Of a stretch of DNA of 64,000 nt, positions 12,480 to 21,920 are shown piece by piece (within the stretch, counting starts at the first letter, position 1; each line of letters opens with the position of its first letter). Below the pieces are notes generated by a model. That model did not search any database. It worked only from the letters and a program-made list of their open reading frames with translations, and had not been told where the DNA came from. The position numbers were made by a program, and so were the translations under genes. The DNA is from Larix kaempferi (Eukaryota; Streptophyta; Pinopsida; Pinales; Pinaceae), in assembly GCA_027924585.1 (NCBI GenBank), contig BSBM01000186.1, positions 6,882,001 to 6,946,000 on the forward strand, read 5' to 3'.

Positions 12480-14303
12480 GCATGAGGTGTAGGAAAAGGT
12501 GGAGGAGTGGGAGAGGGTGCAAGGGCCATGGCTAGAGAGGAGAAAATGAAGGAAGAAGGAGGGGAAGGGGGAGAGGGATTAGGAGGAGGAGGAGGGATTC
12601 GGGGGGGAGGAAGCGAAGGGGAGGCAAAGGGATGGAGAGGAGAGGATGAGGAGGAGGGGCGATTGGAGGGGGAGGAAGCGAAGGGGAGGAAAAGGGATGG
12701 AGAGGAGAGGATGAGGAGGAGGGGAAATGGGAGGGGGAGGGTGAGGGGGGGGAGATAGAAGGGGGAGAGGGGAGGGGAGAGAGGAGGAGGAGCATGGGGG
12801 AAGGGGAGGGAAAAGAATATGAGTAGGGGAGGAGTAGGGGGGAAGGGGATAAGGGGAGGGGGAGAGAGGGAGTAGGGGGATGGGTATGATGAGGAGGAGG
12901 AGGAAGGGGGAGGTGAGAGGAGGAGTAGGGGGGAGACGGGTGGGAGAGGGGGAGAGAGGGGGAGGGGAGAGGGGGGAGTAGGGGAGAGGGGGAGAGGGGG
13001 AATAGGGGGGAGGGTAATGGGGATAGGGGGATGAGGGGGAGGGCAGAGGGGAGAGGGGGATGGGGAGTAGGGGGGAGGGGTATGGTGAGAGGGGTAGTAG
13101 AGGAGATTGGAGAGGGGGGGGAGAAGCAGTAGGGGGAGTGGGTATGAGGAGGCGGGGGAGGGGGAGGGGAGAGAGGGGGAGAGGGAGGGGGAGGGGAGAG
13201 GGGAGAGGAGAGAGGGGGTGAGGGGGATGGGGAGAGGGGTAGTAGGGGAGATTGGAGAGGGGGGGGAGAAGCAGTAGGGGGAGTGGGTATGAGGAGGGGG
13301 GGAGGGGGAGGGGAGAGAGGGAGGGGGAGAGGGAGGGGGAGGGGAGAAAGGAGAGGGGGAGAGGAGAGAGGGGGAGGGGGATTAGGGAAGAGGGAGGGAG
13401 AGAAGACGAGTAGGAGGGAGGGTAATAGGGTTGAGGGGGAGCAGGGGGATGGGAGAGGGGGAGTAGGGGGAAGGGGGATGGGGAGAGGGGTTGTAGGGGG
13501 AAGGGTATGAGGAGGACGGGGAGGGTTATGAGAGAGGGGTAGTATGGAAGACGGGGATGGGAGATGGGTGGGTGTGAGGAGGGGCATATTGGAGGAGAGG
13601 GAAGGGGGATATAGGGTGGAGGGAGGGTGAGGGGAGTAGAAGGGCAGTGGAGGAGGAGGAGGAGGGGGGGTGGGAGGTATGGGAGGGGAAGAGGTGGAGG
13701 AAGAGGGGAGCGGACGGTAGGGGAGAGGGAGAGGGAGAGGAGAGGGGATGGGAGGTGGGGTGGAGGGGAAAGGTGAGGGAGATGTAGAGGGGGAGGAGTA
13801 GAAGGATGGGTGGGGAGGTAGGGGAGCGGAGGGTAGAGGGAGAGGGGAAGGGATGGGAGGAGGTGGGGAGGAGGGGAGAGGCATGGGAGATGGAGTTTGG
13901 GAGGAGTAGGGGGAGGGGGAGAGGAGGAGTGGGGGGAGGAGGGGTAAGGGATGGGAGGTGGGGATGGGGAGGAGGATAGGGAGATGAGGAAGAGGAGGAG
14001 GGGAGAGGAGTGGGTAGGGGACGAGAGTGGGGGACGAGGGGGAGAGTGGAGATGGGAGGGGAGGGGAGAGTGGAGATGGGAGGGGAGGGGAGAGGGAGAT
14101 GGGAGTGGAGGGGAGAGGTGAGAGAGATGGAGAGGGGGAGGTGGAAGAGAAGGATGAGGAGGGAGGGAGGAGGAGAGGGAGAGGTGGAGGAGGATGAGGG
14201 GATGGGGAGAGGAGGGAGTGGGTTTGGGGGGCCAGTGGGGGAGGAGGAGGATGGTTGGGGGTAAGGGGAGGTGGGTAAGGGGAGTGGGTAGGGGGAGAGG
14301 AGG
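12480..14303 (+). repeat. Homopurine (G/A) tract, repeat A copy 1
   Basis: About 1.8 kb in which the + strand is almost entirely G and A, with scattered T and hardly any C. It is made of irregular GGGGGAGAGGGGGA-like units. It forms the 3' end of repeat A copy 1, and copy 2 ends the same way. Long reading frames here are low-complexity artefacts: the complement reads as Pro/Ser/Leu only. The tract can in principle form triplex or G-quadruplex structures. Confidence 0.9.
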
Positions 14304-15740
14304 TGTTGGGCTGGGCCCAAGTGGGGCATTTTTGTGTAAGTCTGATTTTGGAACTATGGAGCTGAGCGCAGTTAACCTGAAGGAGTTTTGGAGAAGTAAG
14401 TGTTGGGATGCTGTGAAGATGTGTGCAGCACAGCATTAGAAGAGCTGTGAGCTTCAGCGTTGCGAGGAGTACAGCGCTGCAATGTGTCCAGTCTATGGAG
14501 ATCCGACAAAACAGAGTGTTGGATGGACGATGGCACATATTCTGATTAGACCATCGGTGGTCTATTTTTGGTAAAGATGCTCCAGGAGTACCAAGCGGTG
14601 GGTAGGAGCAAAGTAGAAGGAACGCAACTGGTCATACATTCAAAGAACCACTACCTGAACCAGTCGCACAAGACCGTTAGAGGAAGAACGACTCGATGAA
14701 AGGGACCTGTTGGCATGCGCATGACAGGGATGTTGATGGAGACGTGAAGCATGCGTGGAAGACGACCATGATGGAAGATTTGCTACTAGAAGCCAGCAAG
14801 TCCAGTTAAGCTGAAAACTGCAACAGTTTTGTAAACCTAAGGGTTTTTGCCTTCAAATTGTAAAGACATGACCTACGGGCATGATCTATAAATAAGGCAT
14901 AGTTTGTATGGGAAAAGGTTGTTGAATCTCTCATTTTGTATAATCATCATTGTTATTGGTTGAATAGATCTCTGTTGAGAGACATTTTGTAAACGCTATG
15001 CAAGCTATGTGCGTAGAGACCTATTGAAAGAGAAGAGAGTCTGCAGCTGAGTGCATAGGCAAAGACCTGTTGTACCCTTCCAAAATACTAATACAACAAC
15101 AATTCTTGTGGATGTAGCCTCCATCCGGGGGGTGAACCACGTTAAATCCTGTGTAGTGTGATTGTTTATGTTTGCACTTGTTTGTTTGCTTACAATGAAT
15201 ATTTGAATTCTCAGTTATCAGTTGTTATGCAAATTCTTTTATATGTATTCACCATAGGAGAATGATGGGAATAATATGTTAAGTGTTGCATGAATGGATG
15301 AATGACGAACGTGTAGTATTCTAAGTCTGTAAAAATATTAGTTCGTTGAATAATTGCATGTGCATGTAGAGTTTGGGTTGTATGACTCTTTTGACGCACA
15401 TCACCGGAAGTGTGCAGCATTGTGTGTCTCATCTGGTTGCATCAATTTAACACTAAATAACCTAAGGCAGTAAATGAATGAATAAGTGTTAAGTGAAGTC
15501 TTCATTATCGGTTAAGTTTGTGAAGGAATCGTATAAGTCAGTTTTGTTGTCCTGTCAAGTAAACTCTACTCGAACAGCATAATCCATGGATGTGTTAGGT
15601 GCACAAGTGCATTAGCTTGTAGAAGTGTTGACCGCAACGAACACTATCGTCGCACAGTCTTTAGTCCGCAGCGTGATCTCCACAGTATTTTGTTAAAGAA
15701 CTCATGACATCGCTGTGGATACCTGATTCTGCAACACCCC
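14304..15740 (+). repeat. Gypsy-2 5' LTR / leader region
   Basis: Begins TGTTGGGCTGGGCC exactly where the homopurine tract stops, and contains TATAAATA at 14887-14894. About 230 bases downstream is a U5-like block (about 15105-15160, CCATCCGGGGGGTGAACC). Both fit an LTR promoter and R/U5 region. The 3' end of the LTR and its primer site are not clear; CTGCAACA near 15730-15737 is one possible end. No paired LTR was found, so this is a position- and motif-based call. Confidence 0.45.
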
Positions 15741-16136
15741 CATAGCTTTGCCTCAGGTGATATCTCAGCCTATTCACAGGTTGTTTCCGAAAGTGCTGGT
15801 GAAAAGGGGTTTTGTTGGTTAAGTTAAACCGTGGAGAACCTGGGTATACATTGGAAACCTATAGATCAATATATTAATGCTACAAATGGTTCCATTGCCG
15901 TGCTAAGAATCCCTAATGAGTTGAAGCCGTGATGTGCGATGAAGAAGAAGCTTCGTTGGGCATTCACGTTTGGCATGCAGACAAGAAAGAAATCTGGGCT
16001 TGGCGTTACAAGACAGAGAGAAAATTCGCAAGGAAAGAAAATAGACACCCACATATCTCTGACATTTAGTGGTTGAACAAATACCTATGGATAAACGTTC
16101 ACGAAATATTTTGGGAAACTTTTGGAAACAAGCTAC

Positions 16137-18180
16137 ATGAGTGGTTTTCAAGGCTCGCAGAGCGCTGAAACTATACACCACGAGACTTACCAACCGAGTG
16201 GACACTAGAGCTTATTGAAAGGCTCAAAGCAGTAGATAGTCCATTCACAACAGTAGTCGACTTCTGGGTTGACAGTACACTACAGAGCTTTGTGACGGAG
16301 TTTGCTGTGGACATGCTAAAGTCCTACAGCGCAGCCGAAAGAGAGTATTTCAAGCGTTTCAGAGGTAAGTACCTGGAAACCCTCAGTTTATACATTAAAA
16401 TTCTTTTAGCCGAGAAAGGTGTTTTTAGAATGCAGTGAAAGTTCTGAATCTGTAATCGTCAATAGCATTTATAGTGAGTCTGATGAAGAGACACATAATC
16501 TAAGAAGTGGGAAAATATATAAATATGCACCTAAGAAGAATTCTAGTGGATCTGGACTCTGTGTAGACATTGATTCAGAAGATGAACCTGATAGCCAAAT
16601 CACACCTCTATCGTCCACCTGTCAGCCTATTACGCCATAGAATCCACCAGTTGGGAACACCGCACCTCCCATTGCACAAAATCAACCAGTTCAGAACCCC
16701 ACAGTTGTGAATATCCTTAGCACTCAGAACATTTAGCACAGTACGAATATCCTTAGCACTCAGAACATTTAGCACAGTACCACATTTATCTTTGTCGTGC
16801 AGAACACTACGCAGAACCCTCCACCACCTAGAAGAAGCATGACTAAGGATATTAAGTTGCTGATGTTCAAAGGAATGGGTCTAGAGAACCCTGATTAGTA
16901 CTGATTTCTATGTGAAGCAATATGGAGTGTTAAACAAGTCAAGGATGACGTTGTGAAGCGAGCGCAACTCATCACCACTTTTAGAGACAGAGCCTTGCAT
17001 TGGTTCATGAAATATTTGTAGGGACAAAATATAACCCTGGTATAAATCAAGGCTGCACTCTTAGCAGAATTTAAGAAGCCCAAATCAGAATCATAGTGTA
17101 TAACAGATTTGAAAGAGATCAAACAGAAACCTAATGAGACAGTTTGGGAGTTTGATCAGAAGTTTAAGACACTATTGGACCAAGTAAGCTTTGTTATTAT
17201 GCCACAACAGCATAAGGAATGGTTTGTAGCTACGATGTTGCCCCATATCAGACAACCGTCGATGCAGCAGAAGGTGGCTTCGTAGGTAGAAGGCTTAGAG
17301 ATCGCGATGAAGTTAGAAGCTTCACCGATTGGAGAAACTAGCATTGGAATGTCTCCAATTCAGAACAAGTTGGCTACCTTGACACTCCAGCTACAAGATA
17401 TCAAGAAAGGAAAACAAGAGAGACAAGAAGTTTGGTGTACAGGTTGTAAGGGAGAAGGACACACTAAGGACCATTGTCCATTATTTCAAGACTTCCTTAA
17501 CATGGGCACACCAAACCCACTAAATCCAATCTCAGGGCCAAGGTGTGAAATTTGCAGAACCAGAGGACACCATCCATAGGACTGCTACCTAATTCAGAAA
17601 TATGTAAGAACACTTAGAAACCTTTACTGCAATTTATGTAAATCAGTCGGCCATGATGAGTCCAACTGCTGTGCATATGAGCTCATGTTAGAAATAAAGA
17701 AAGATATTGAGCATATGTATGGAGGAGTATACAGAGTTCGGGAAGAGACTCCGTAGAAGCAAGAGAATGCACAACATGATCAGGGAGGATACAGAGGTCG
17801 TGGAGGATACCACGGGAGAGGAAGGAATGTTCTCCCAACACAAGGAAGAGGCCAAGGTCAAGTAATCTGTTACAACTGTGGACAGCCAGGTCATGTATCT
17901 AGAGATTGCACTAACCCATGCACTACATGTAGTTATTGTAAATCATTCGATCATGTTATTGAAGACTTCCCAGTGTTAGAGGTAGAAATGAAGAAACGAA
18001 AATGGCAAGATGCGCCAAACCCAAACATCTAGTTAATCCCATCATAGAGGAGGCCTACGGATCCAAGTGTCAATGTAGTGACGCGGAGTGGTGCTATGAC
18101 AAGGAGAGACAGAGGAGCAGAAGCTTCGACATCTAGAGACTTTAACACTAAGAGACCCCTCTTGAAACGATATGGATAAG
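16137..18180 (+). pseudogene. Gypsy-2 gag with five zinc knuckles
   Basis: Nucleocapsid/capsid polyprotein remnant. The likely start is the ATG at 16137; a one-base shift near 16195 leads into an exon-like segment ending at 16364. After a possible 64-nt intron the frame runs 16429-18180. The capsid (retrotransposon gag) domain spans about 16850-17300. Four C-x2-C-x4-H-x4-C knuckles lie at 17436-17477, 17544-17585, 17628-17669 and 17868-17909. A fifth at 17928-17969 has its last Cys replaced by Phe. An RGG-type Gly/Arg stretch lies between knuckles 3 and 4 (about 17780-17830). Fourteen in-frame stops occur: 11 TAG, 2 TAA, 1 TGA. An exact 36-bp tandem duplication at about 16700-16772 copied one of the TAGs. 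The protein is not expressible as it stands. Confidence 0.8.
16365..16428 (+). other. Candidate 64-nt intron in gypsy-2 gag
   Basis: Donor AGAG|GTAAGT and acceptor TTTTTAG|AA flank 64 bases. Joining them keeps the frame (phase 1) from the upstream segment into the Ser/Glu-rich start of gag, whereas reading through meets a TGA just past the acceptor. The sites are seen in the sequence; splicing itself is inferred. Confidence 0.4.
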
Positions 18181-18211
18181 GAAAGCCACTGGGAAATCAC
18201 TTGATTTCAAC

Positions 18212-18715
18212 TTGGAGAAAAATAGAGAAGCCTTTGAAGAAGCGCGGGATATCATGAATGAATTAGCACCCAAGTTTCCAAGAATCCCGCTATGCAGTGA
18301 AATACCGCATATAGAAGATACGCCAGCCGCTTATGACAAGACGAGCATCACAACAGAGACAGGCACATCTGTTGCGCACTTCCTATGGTGTTGCATGAAG
18401 TTGCTAAAGAGCACCGATGCTATAGCGGAGTTGAAAAAATTGTTAAATCAGTATGAACCACAGAGCGAGATGGAAACTACCAATAGCGCAGTTCACCAGA
18501 TCAAGAAACACAAAAGATCAGGAAGAGAAATGAGACTCAGTGCACAGATAAGAGACTATGAAATGGATGAGATCATCCTTGATATGGGATCTGAAATAAA
18601 TGTCTTAAACAAACATACATGGAAGCAGATGGGGAGACCAAAGTTGTGAAGGTCACCTATCCAGTTGACAATGGCCAATCAAGAGCACGAGGTCTTCACT
18701 AGGGGGGCAATATTA
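18212..18715 (+). pseudogene. Gypsy-2 pol N-terminus with protease stub
   Basis: Open from about 18212 to 18649, in a different frame from gag, so a frameshift lies near 18180-18210. Near its end the sequence reads I-I-L-D-M-G-S-E-I-N-V-L (Asp codon 18581-18583), which resembles the retropepsin D-[ST]-G-[AS] loop with Met in place of Ser/Thr. Another frame carries the next dozen residues to about 18700. No flap or second half of the protease follows. Confidence 0.6.
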
Positions 18716-20850
18716 TACCACATTCGTTCATATTGGGGGTATTAATTAAACATAAAAACCATAACATTATATTGCCTATATATTTAGGGTGGTTAGGGTT
18801 ATTTTATTTATTTATGCAATATACAATATGTTGGGATATATATTATAGTGACTTGCTGCCTAATTTCTGCCGAAATTACTATGTGGGAGTGTGGTGAGAG
18901 TTCCCTCGAAATTGTTGTGTGAGAGTTGTAGGGAAAGGAAATCATGTCGCAACAGTTGGGTTTTGTGGTGAATGGACATTGTAGTGAGAGTTGCAGGTTA
19001 AGGAAATCTTGTCCGCTAAAATTGTTGTGTGAGAGTTCCCCTCGAAATAGCTGTGTGAGAGTTGCAGGGAAAGGAAATCACGTCGCAACAACTGAGTTTT
19101 GTGGTGAATGGACATTGCAGTGAGAGTTGCAGGTTAAGGAAATCCCCTCACTGCAGCTTGTGGGTGTTGTGGTGAATGGTGGTGAAGCCCCTGTGTGAAG
19201 AGGAAAAGGCTTGCAGGGAAGCCAGGGTTTTGTGGGTTTTGTGGTGAAGCCCTATGGAAATCGCATCGCAACAACTTGTGGGTTTTGTGGTGAAGCCTCT
19301 GTGTGAAGAGGCAAAGTCTTGCAGGGAATCCAGGGTTTTGTGGGTTTTGTGGTGAAGTGTGGGTGCCCTGTGTGGAAATCGCGTAGTAGCAGCTTGTGGT
19401 TTTTGTGTTAAAGCCCTTGTGTCAAGAAGAAAAGGCTTGCAGGGAAGCCAAGGTTTCGTGGGTTTTGTGGTGAAACATTGGTGAATCCCCTGTGTGGAAA
19501 TCACGTCGCGACGTGTGGGTTTTGTGGTGAAGCCCCTGTGTGAAGATATTATATCTGTTTATAGGGTATAATAAATTAATTCTTTGCATTGCTCATTTGT
19601 TGCTTTTCCTAAAATGATTTTGGGAATTTGTTACAGGCGAGGGATAAGTTCACCTTCATATATCTTATTCATAATTTATTACAACAAAGGTTTTTCAAGG
19701 TATACACATTCGTTAGAGCTGTCAACTCTTAATTTATTTACAGTCATTCTGGTTTATACACTAATAACGTTCAAATGTTGCTTGTATAGATATCCCTAAT
19801 TGGGTGAATTTGGAAACCTCCATCATTTCTTGGAGACGCTTATCATGTATGTTCATAAGTCACGATCTTGTGACAAAAATTTGACCGTGATTTCTGGTAT
19901 GTTCATAATTTGACCATGAATCTCCCTACCCCATTGAAGGAAATTAGAAGTTTGATATCTCGTTATTCTTCTCTAAGAGAGGATTCCAATGCCTTGGATT
20001 CTTGCACCTTTTTCTATGCCTATATAAAGTTGTTGTTTTTGTAGTTTTATGCACTTTCAATGTGTAGAGCTTATTCCTGAGCCTATTTGGATGAATTTTG
20101 ATGTTCAACCATGGACAACCTTGGACCATAAATATTCTTAGATGCATTCTCCTTTAAGAAATATCTCTAATGATTGTAAAATAGAAAGAATTAAATAGTT
20201 GAGATGTCTGATGCATGGAGAGTCGCGGTCAAATTTTTGCATGGAGAAAACTAGTCATTTTTAATTGAAATCATTTTCCTTCATTGATACACATTACATT
20301 CATAACATGGATATGACAAGAAACTAGCTGCACAAAGCTTTAATTAATGATCAAGAAGAATATTACATTGACTGGAATAACTTGTGAATTTATAGAGGAG
20401 TACAATAACATAGGACTTCAAGTTTGATCAACATATGCCTTTCCTTGATGGTCTTTGATCTTGCAGTCTTGAGAAAATTTGCTCTCAAAGTATGCTTGAT
20501 AATGTTGAAAGAGTTCGAATCATTCTTTTATAGTTTCCCTTTTCTCTTAATTGCTTCTTGAAACTACCTTTCACTTTATTGGCTGCCCAAAACTACCCAA
20601 AATCACTACTTTAAACCATAATCCAACCCTTTTAATTTAATTTTGTTGTGAGGTTAAGGTTGAGGCTTTCCCTTGGGTTGGAAAAATCACTTTAAAATAT
20701 TTGGAAATCTCCTACCAATTCTTACCCATTGGATATTTGTGATTTTTCCACGATTTTTCATAGCATTCACTGTTATATCTACACCTATGTATTGCTCATA
20801 ACTTATAGGTGGCTGACTTTTAAATGTCATTCTTAAGCTAGCCAAGAGTT
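18716..20850. other. Noncoding, with minisatellite; no gene seen
   Basis: Starts in AT-rich DNA after gypsy-2, contains the minisatellite at 18880-19560, then mixed sequence to 20850. A short repeated motif (ATGTTCATAA with TTTGACC and TGA) occurs around 19850-19920. No ORF here resembles a known protein. Confidence 0.45.
18880..19560 (+). repeat. Diverged minisatellite built on TTTTGTGGTGAA
   Basis: Two related blocks. In 18890-19145 a unit of about 136 bp (GTGTGAGAGTTG, GGAAATCA, GTCGCAAC, TTTTGTGGTGAATGGACATT) occurs twice. In 19150-19550 a unit of roughly 105-120 bp (GTGAAGCCCCTGTGTGAAGA, GGCTTGCAGGGAA, GGGTTTTGTGG) occurs about four times with many changes. Short reading frames on the - strand are products of the repeat, not genes. 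Confidence 0.8.
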
Positions 20851-20854
20851 CAAA

Positions 20855-21920
20855 TTATTGTGATAGCTTTTCCATTATGACTGCCTCTTTTAAATTTCCT
20901 TCTATGCCTTCAAATGTTGCATCGTTGTTTCTTTTGTTGTTTAAAAACACTTGATATGATTCTTGGGTGTACAAATCACCATTCTCATCCCAATGGAATG
21001 GAAATCCTTTTTTTAATGCATCTATGAACAATCCTTTAAAGAAGGTGATTTCTCTTATTAGATTGTTTACCTTGGTTTGGCCTCTATTCATTAATTTCTT
21101 TATTATCACCAAATTAGCATTTGTAATGATATGTGTTTTGTCAATGGCCCTCAATGTTTGCTATTGGGCTTTGGTACTGCTATTCAAAATTTTTATTACA
21201 TTCTGAGCTATGTTCAGTTTTTTGAATATCTCAATTGATATAGTGTCCCACAAGGTGTGCTTGGTCCCTTTCAGGGTGCTTTCAGGGGTGCCTTCCCTAT
21301 GATCGATTTTGACAATAGATCACCTCTTTTTGGAACTAATCCTTCTCTTTCTTTACCTACTCAAGGAGCTCATCCATTTCTATTATATTTTCATTTAGAT
21401 TCATATCCTCTGCTTCCTTTGCATCCAACATTTTCTCGATATTGATTATTTCTACTTGCTTCATGGACAGACCCATCATAAGTTTACTTGTCCCTTTAGT
21501 GGACCGAGGGGTGGCTTGAGCTGTAATTGTTGCCTTTTCTAATTCTAGCCTAGAAACCTGTAGTTTTAGGCAAGTTACCTTGTCTTTGTACTGCTTCATG
21601 GAGCTCTTATAATCTAGCATCTCCTTTTGTATATTCTCCTTCTCCTCTTGGGGTACCAATAGCTTTGGGGTCTATACATGTTCTACCTTTGGTAGCTTCA
21701 ATTTCTTCTTCAACACTTGGATCTCATTGTCCTTTTGCAACATCAATGATTGCACATGAGTGAGATCACCTGGATTAGCCCCAAGTGGAACCATTTTCTG
21801 TTCTAGTTCTTTGATAGTCAACTGCTTGGCTTTGGTGGCCACCTTCTCTAACTTTAACTGCTTTTCAATCTTCTGCACTAGTGCCTGCTTCTTCTTAACA
21901 TTGTTTGACGGAAAATCCAC
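20855..21920 (-). pseudogene. Decayed coiled-coil ORF, unknown function
   Basis: I do not recognise this protein. From 21920 the frame gives about 80 residues rich in Lys, Glu, Leu and Gln, a TAG at about 21672, then about 100 more residues of the same kind in the same frame to 21357. Both look like long coiled coils. After a few stops and a frameshift near 21300, a different frame yields about 100 more residues (21154-20855) with several aromatic residues near FPFHWDENGD. These may be pieces of one protein of 350 residues or more. Its neighbours are repeats, so it is probably a transposon accessory ORF or gag-like protein, but a decayed host gene cannot be excluded. Confidence 0.4.

Larger units (their letters stand above)
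8305..14303 (+). repeat. Repeat A, copy 1 (about 6 kb, homopurine-tailed)
   Basis: Matches 56400-61556 in the same orientation over nearly its whole length. Shared landmarks include the ATATAAACATAAAAGGTTCA block (8340s and 56430s), GAGAAGATTCTGAGCT (9122 and 56884), the noncoding block with AAGCTCAAAGCCTACC (about 10515 and 58095) and the block before the purine tail (about 12205 and 59870). In blocks compared by eye about nine bases in ten agree. The copies differ by large indels: about 8630-9118 here is replaced by unrelated sequence in copy 2. There is no long ORF. It could be a non-autonomous transposon or LARD, or an old segmental duplication; I saw no terminal repeats. Confidence 0.8.
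14304..18715 (+). mobile_element. Gypsy-2, truncated Ty3/gypsy element
   Basis: Candidate LTR and leader (14304-16136), gag (16137-18180) and a protease stub (about 18212-18715), all on +. RT, RNase H and integrase are absent. The sequence then passes through a G-run (AGGGGGGCA near 18702) into unrelated noncoding DNA, so pol was deleted or replaced. The element seems to have landed in the tail of repeat A copy 1. Confidence 0.65.

Noticed and set aside
12532-14538. A 668-codon open frame on the - strand
   Set aside because: It is the complement of the homopurine tract and reads almost only Pro, Ser and Leu. Open frames are expected there by composition; no domain or start context supports a gene. 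The same holds for 59937-60752 on -.
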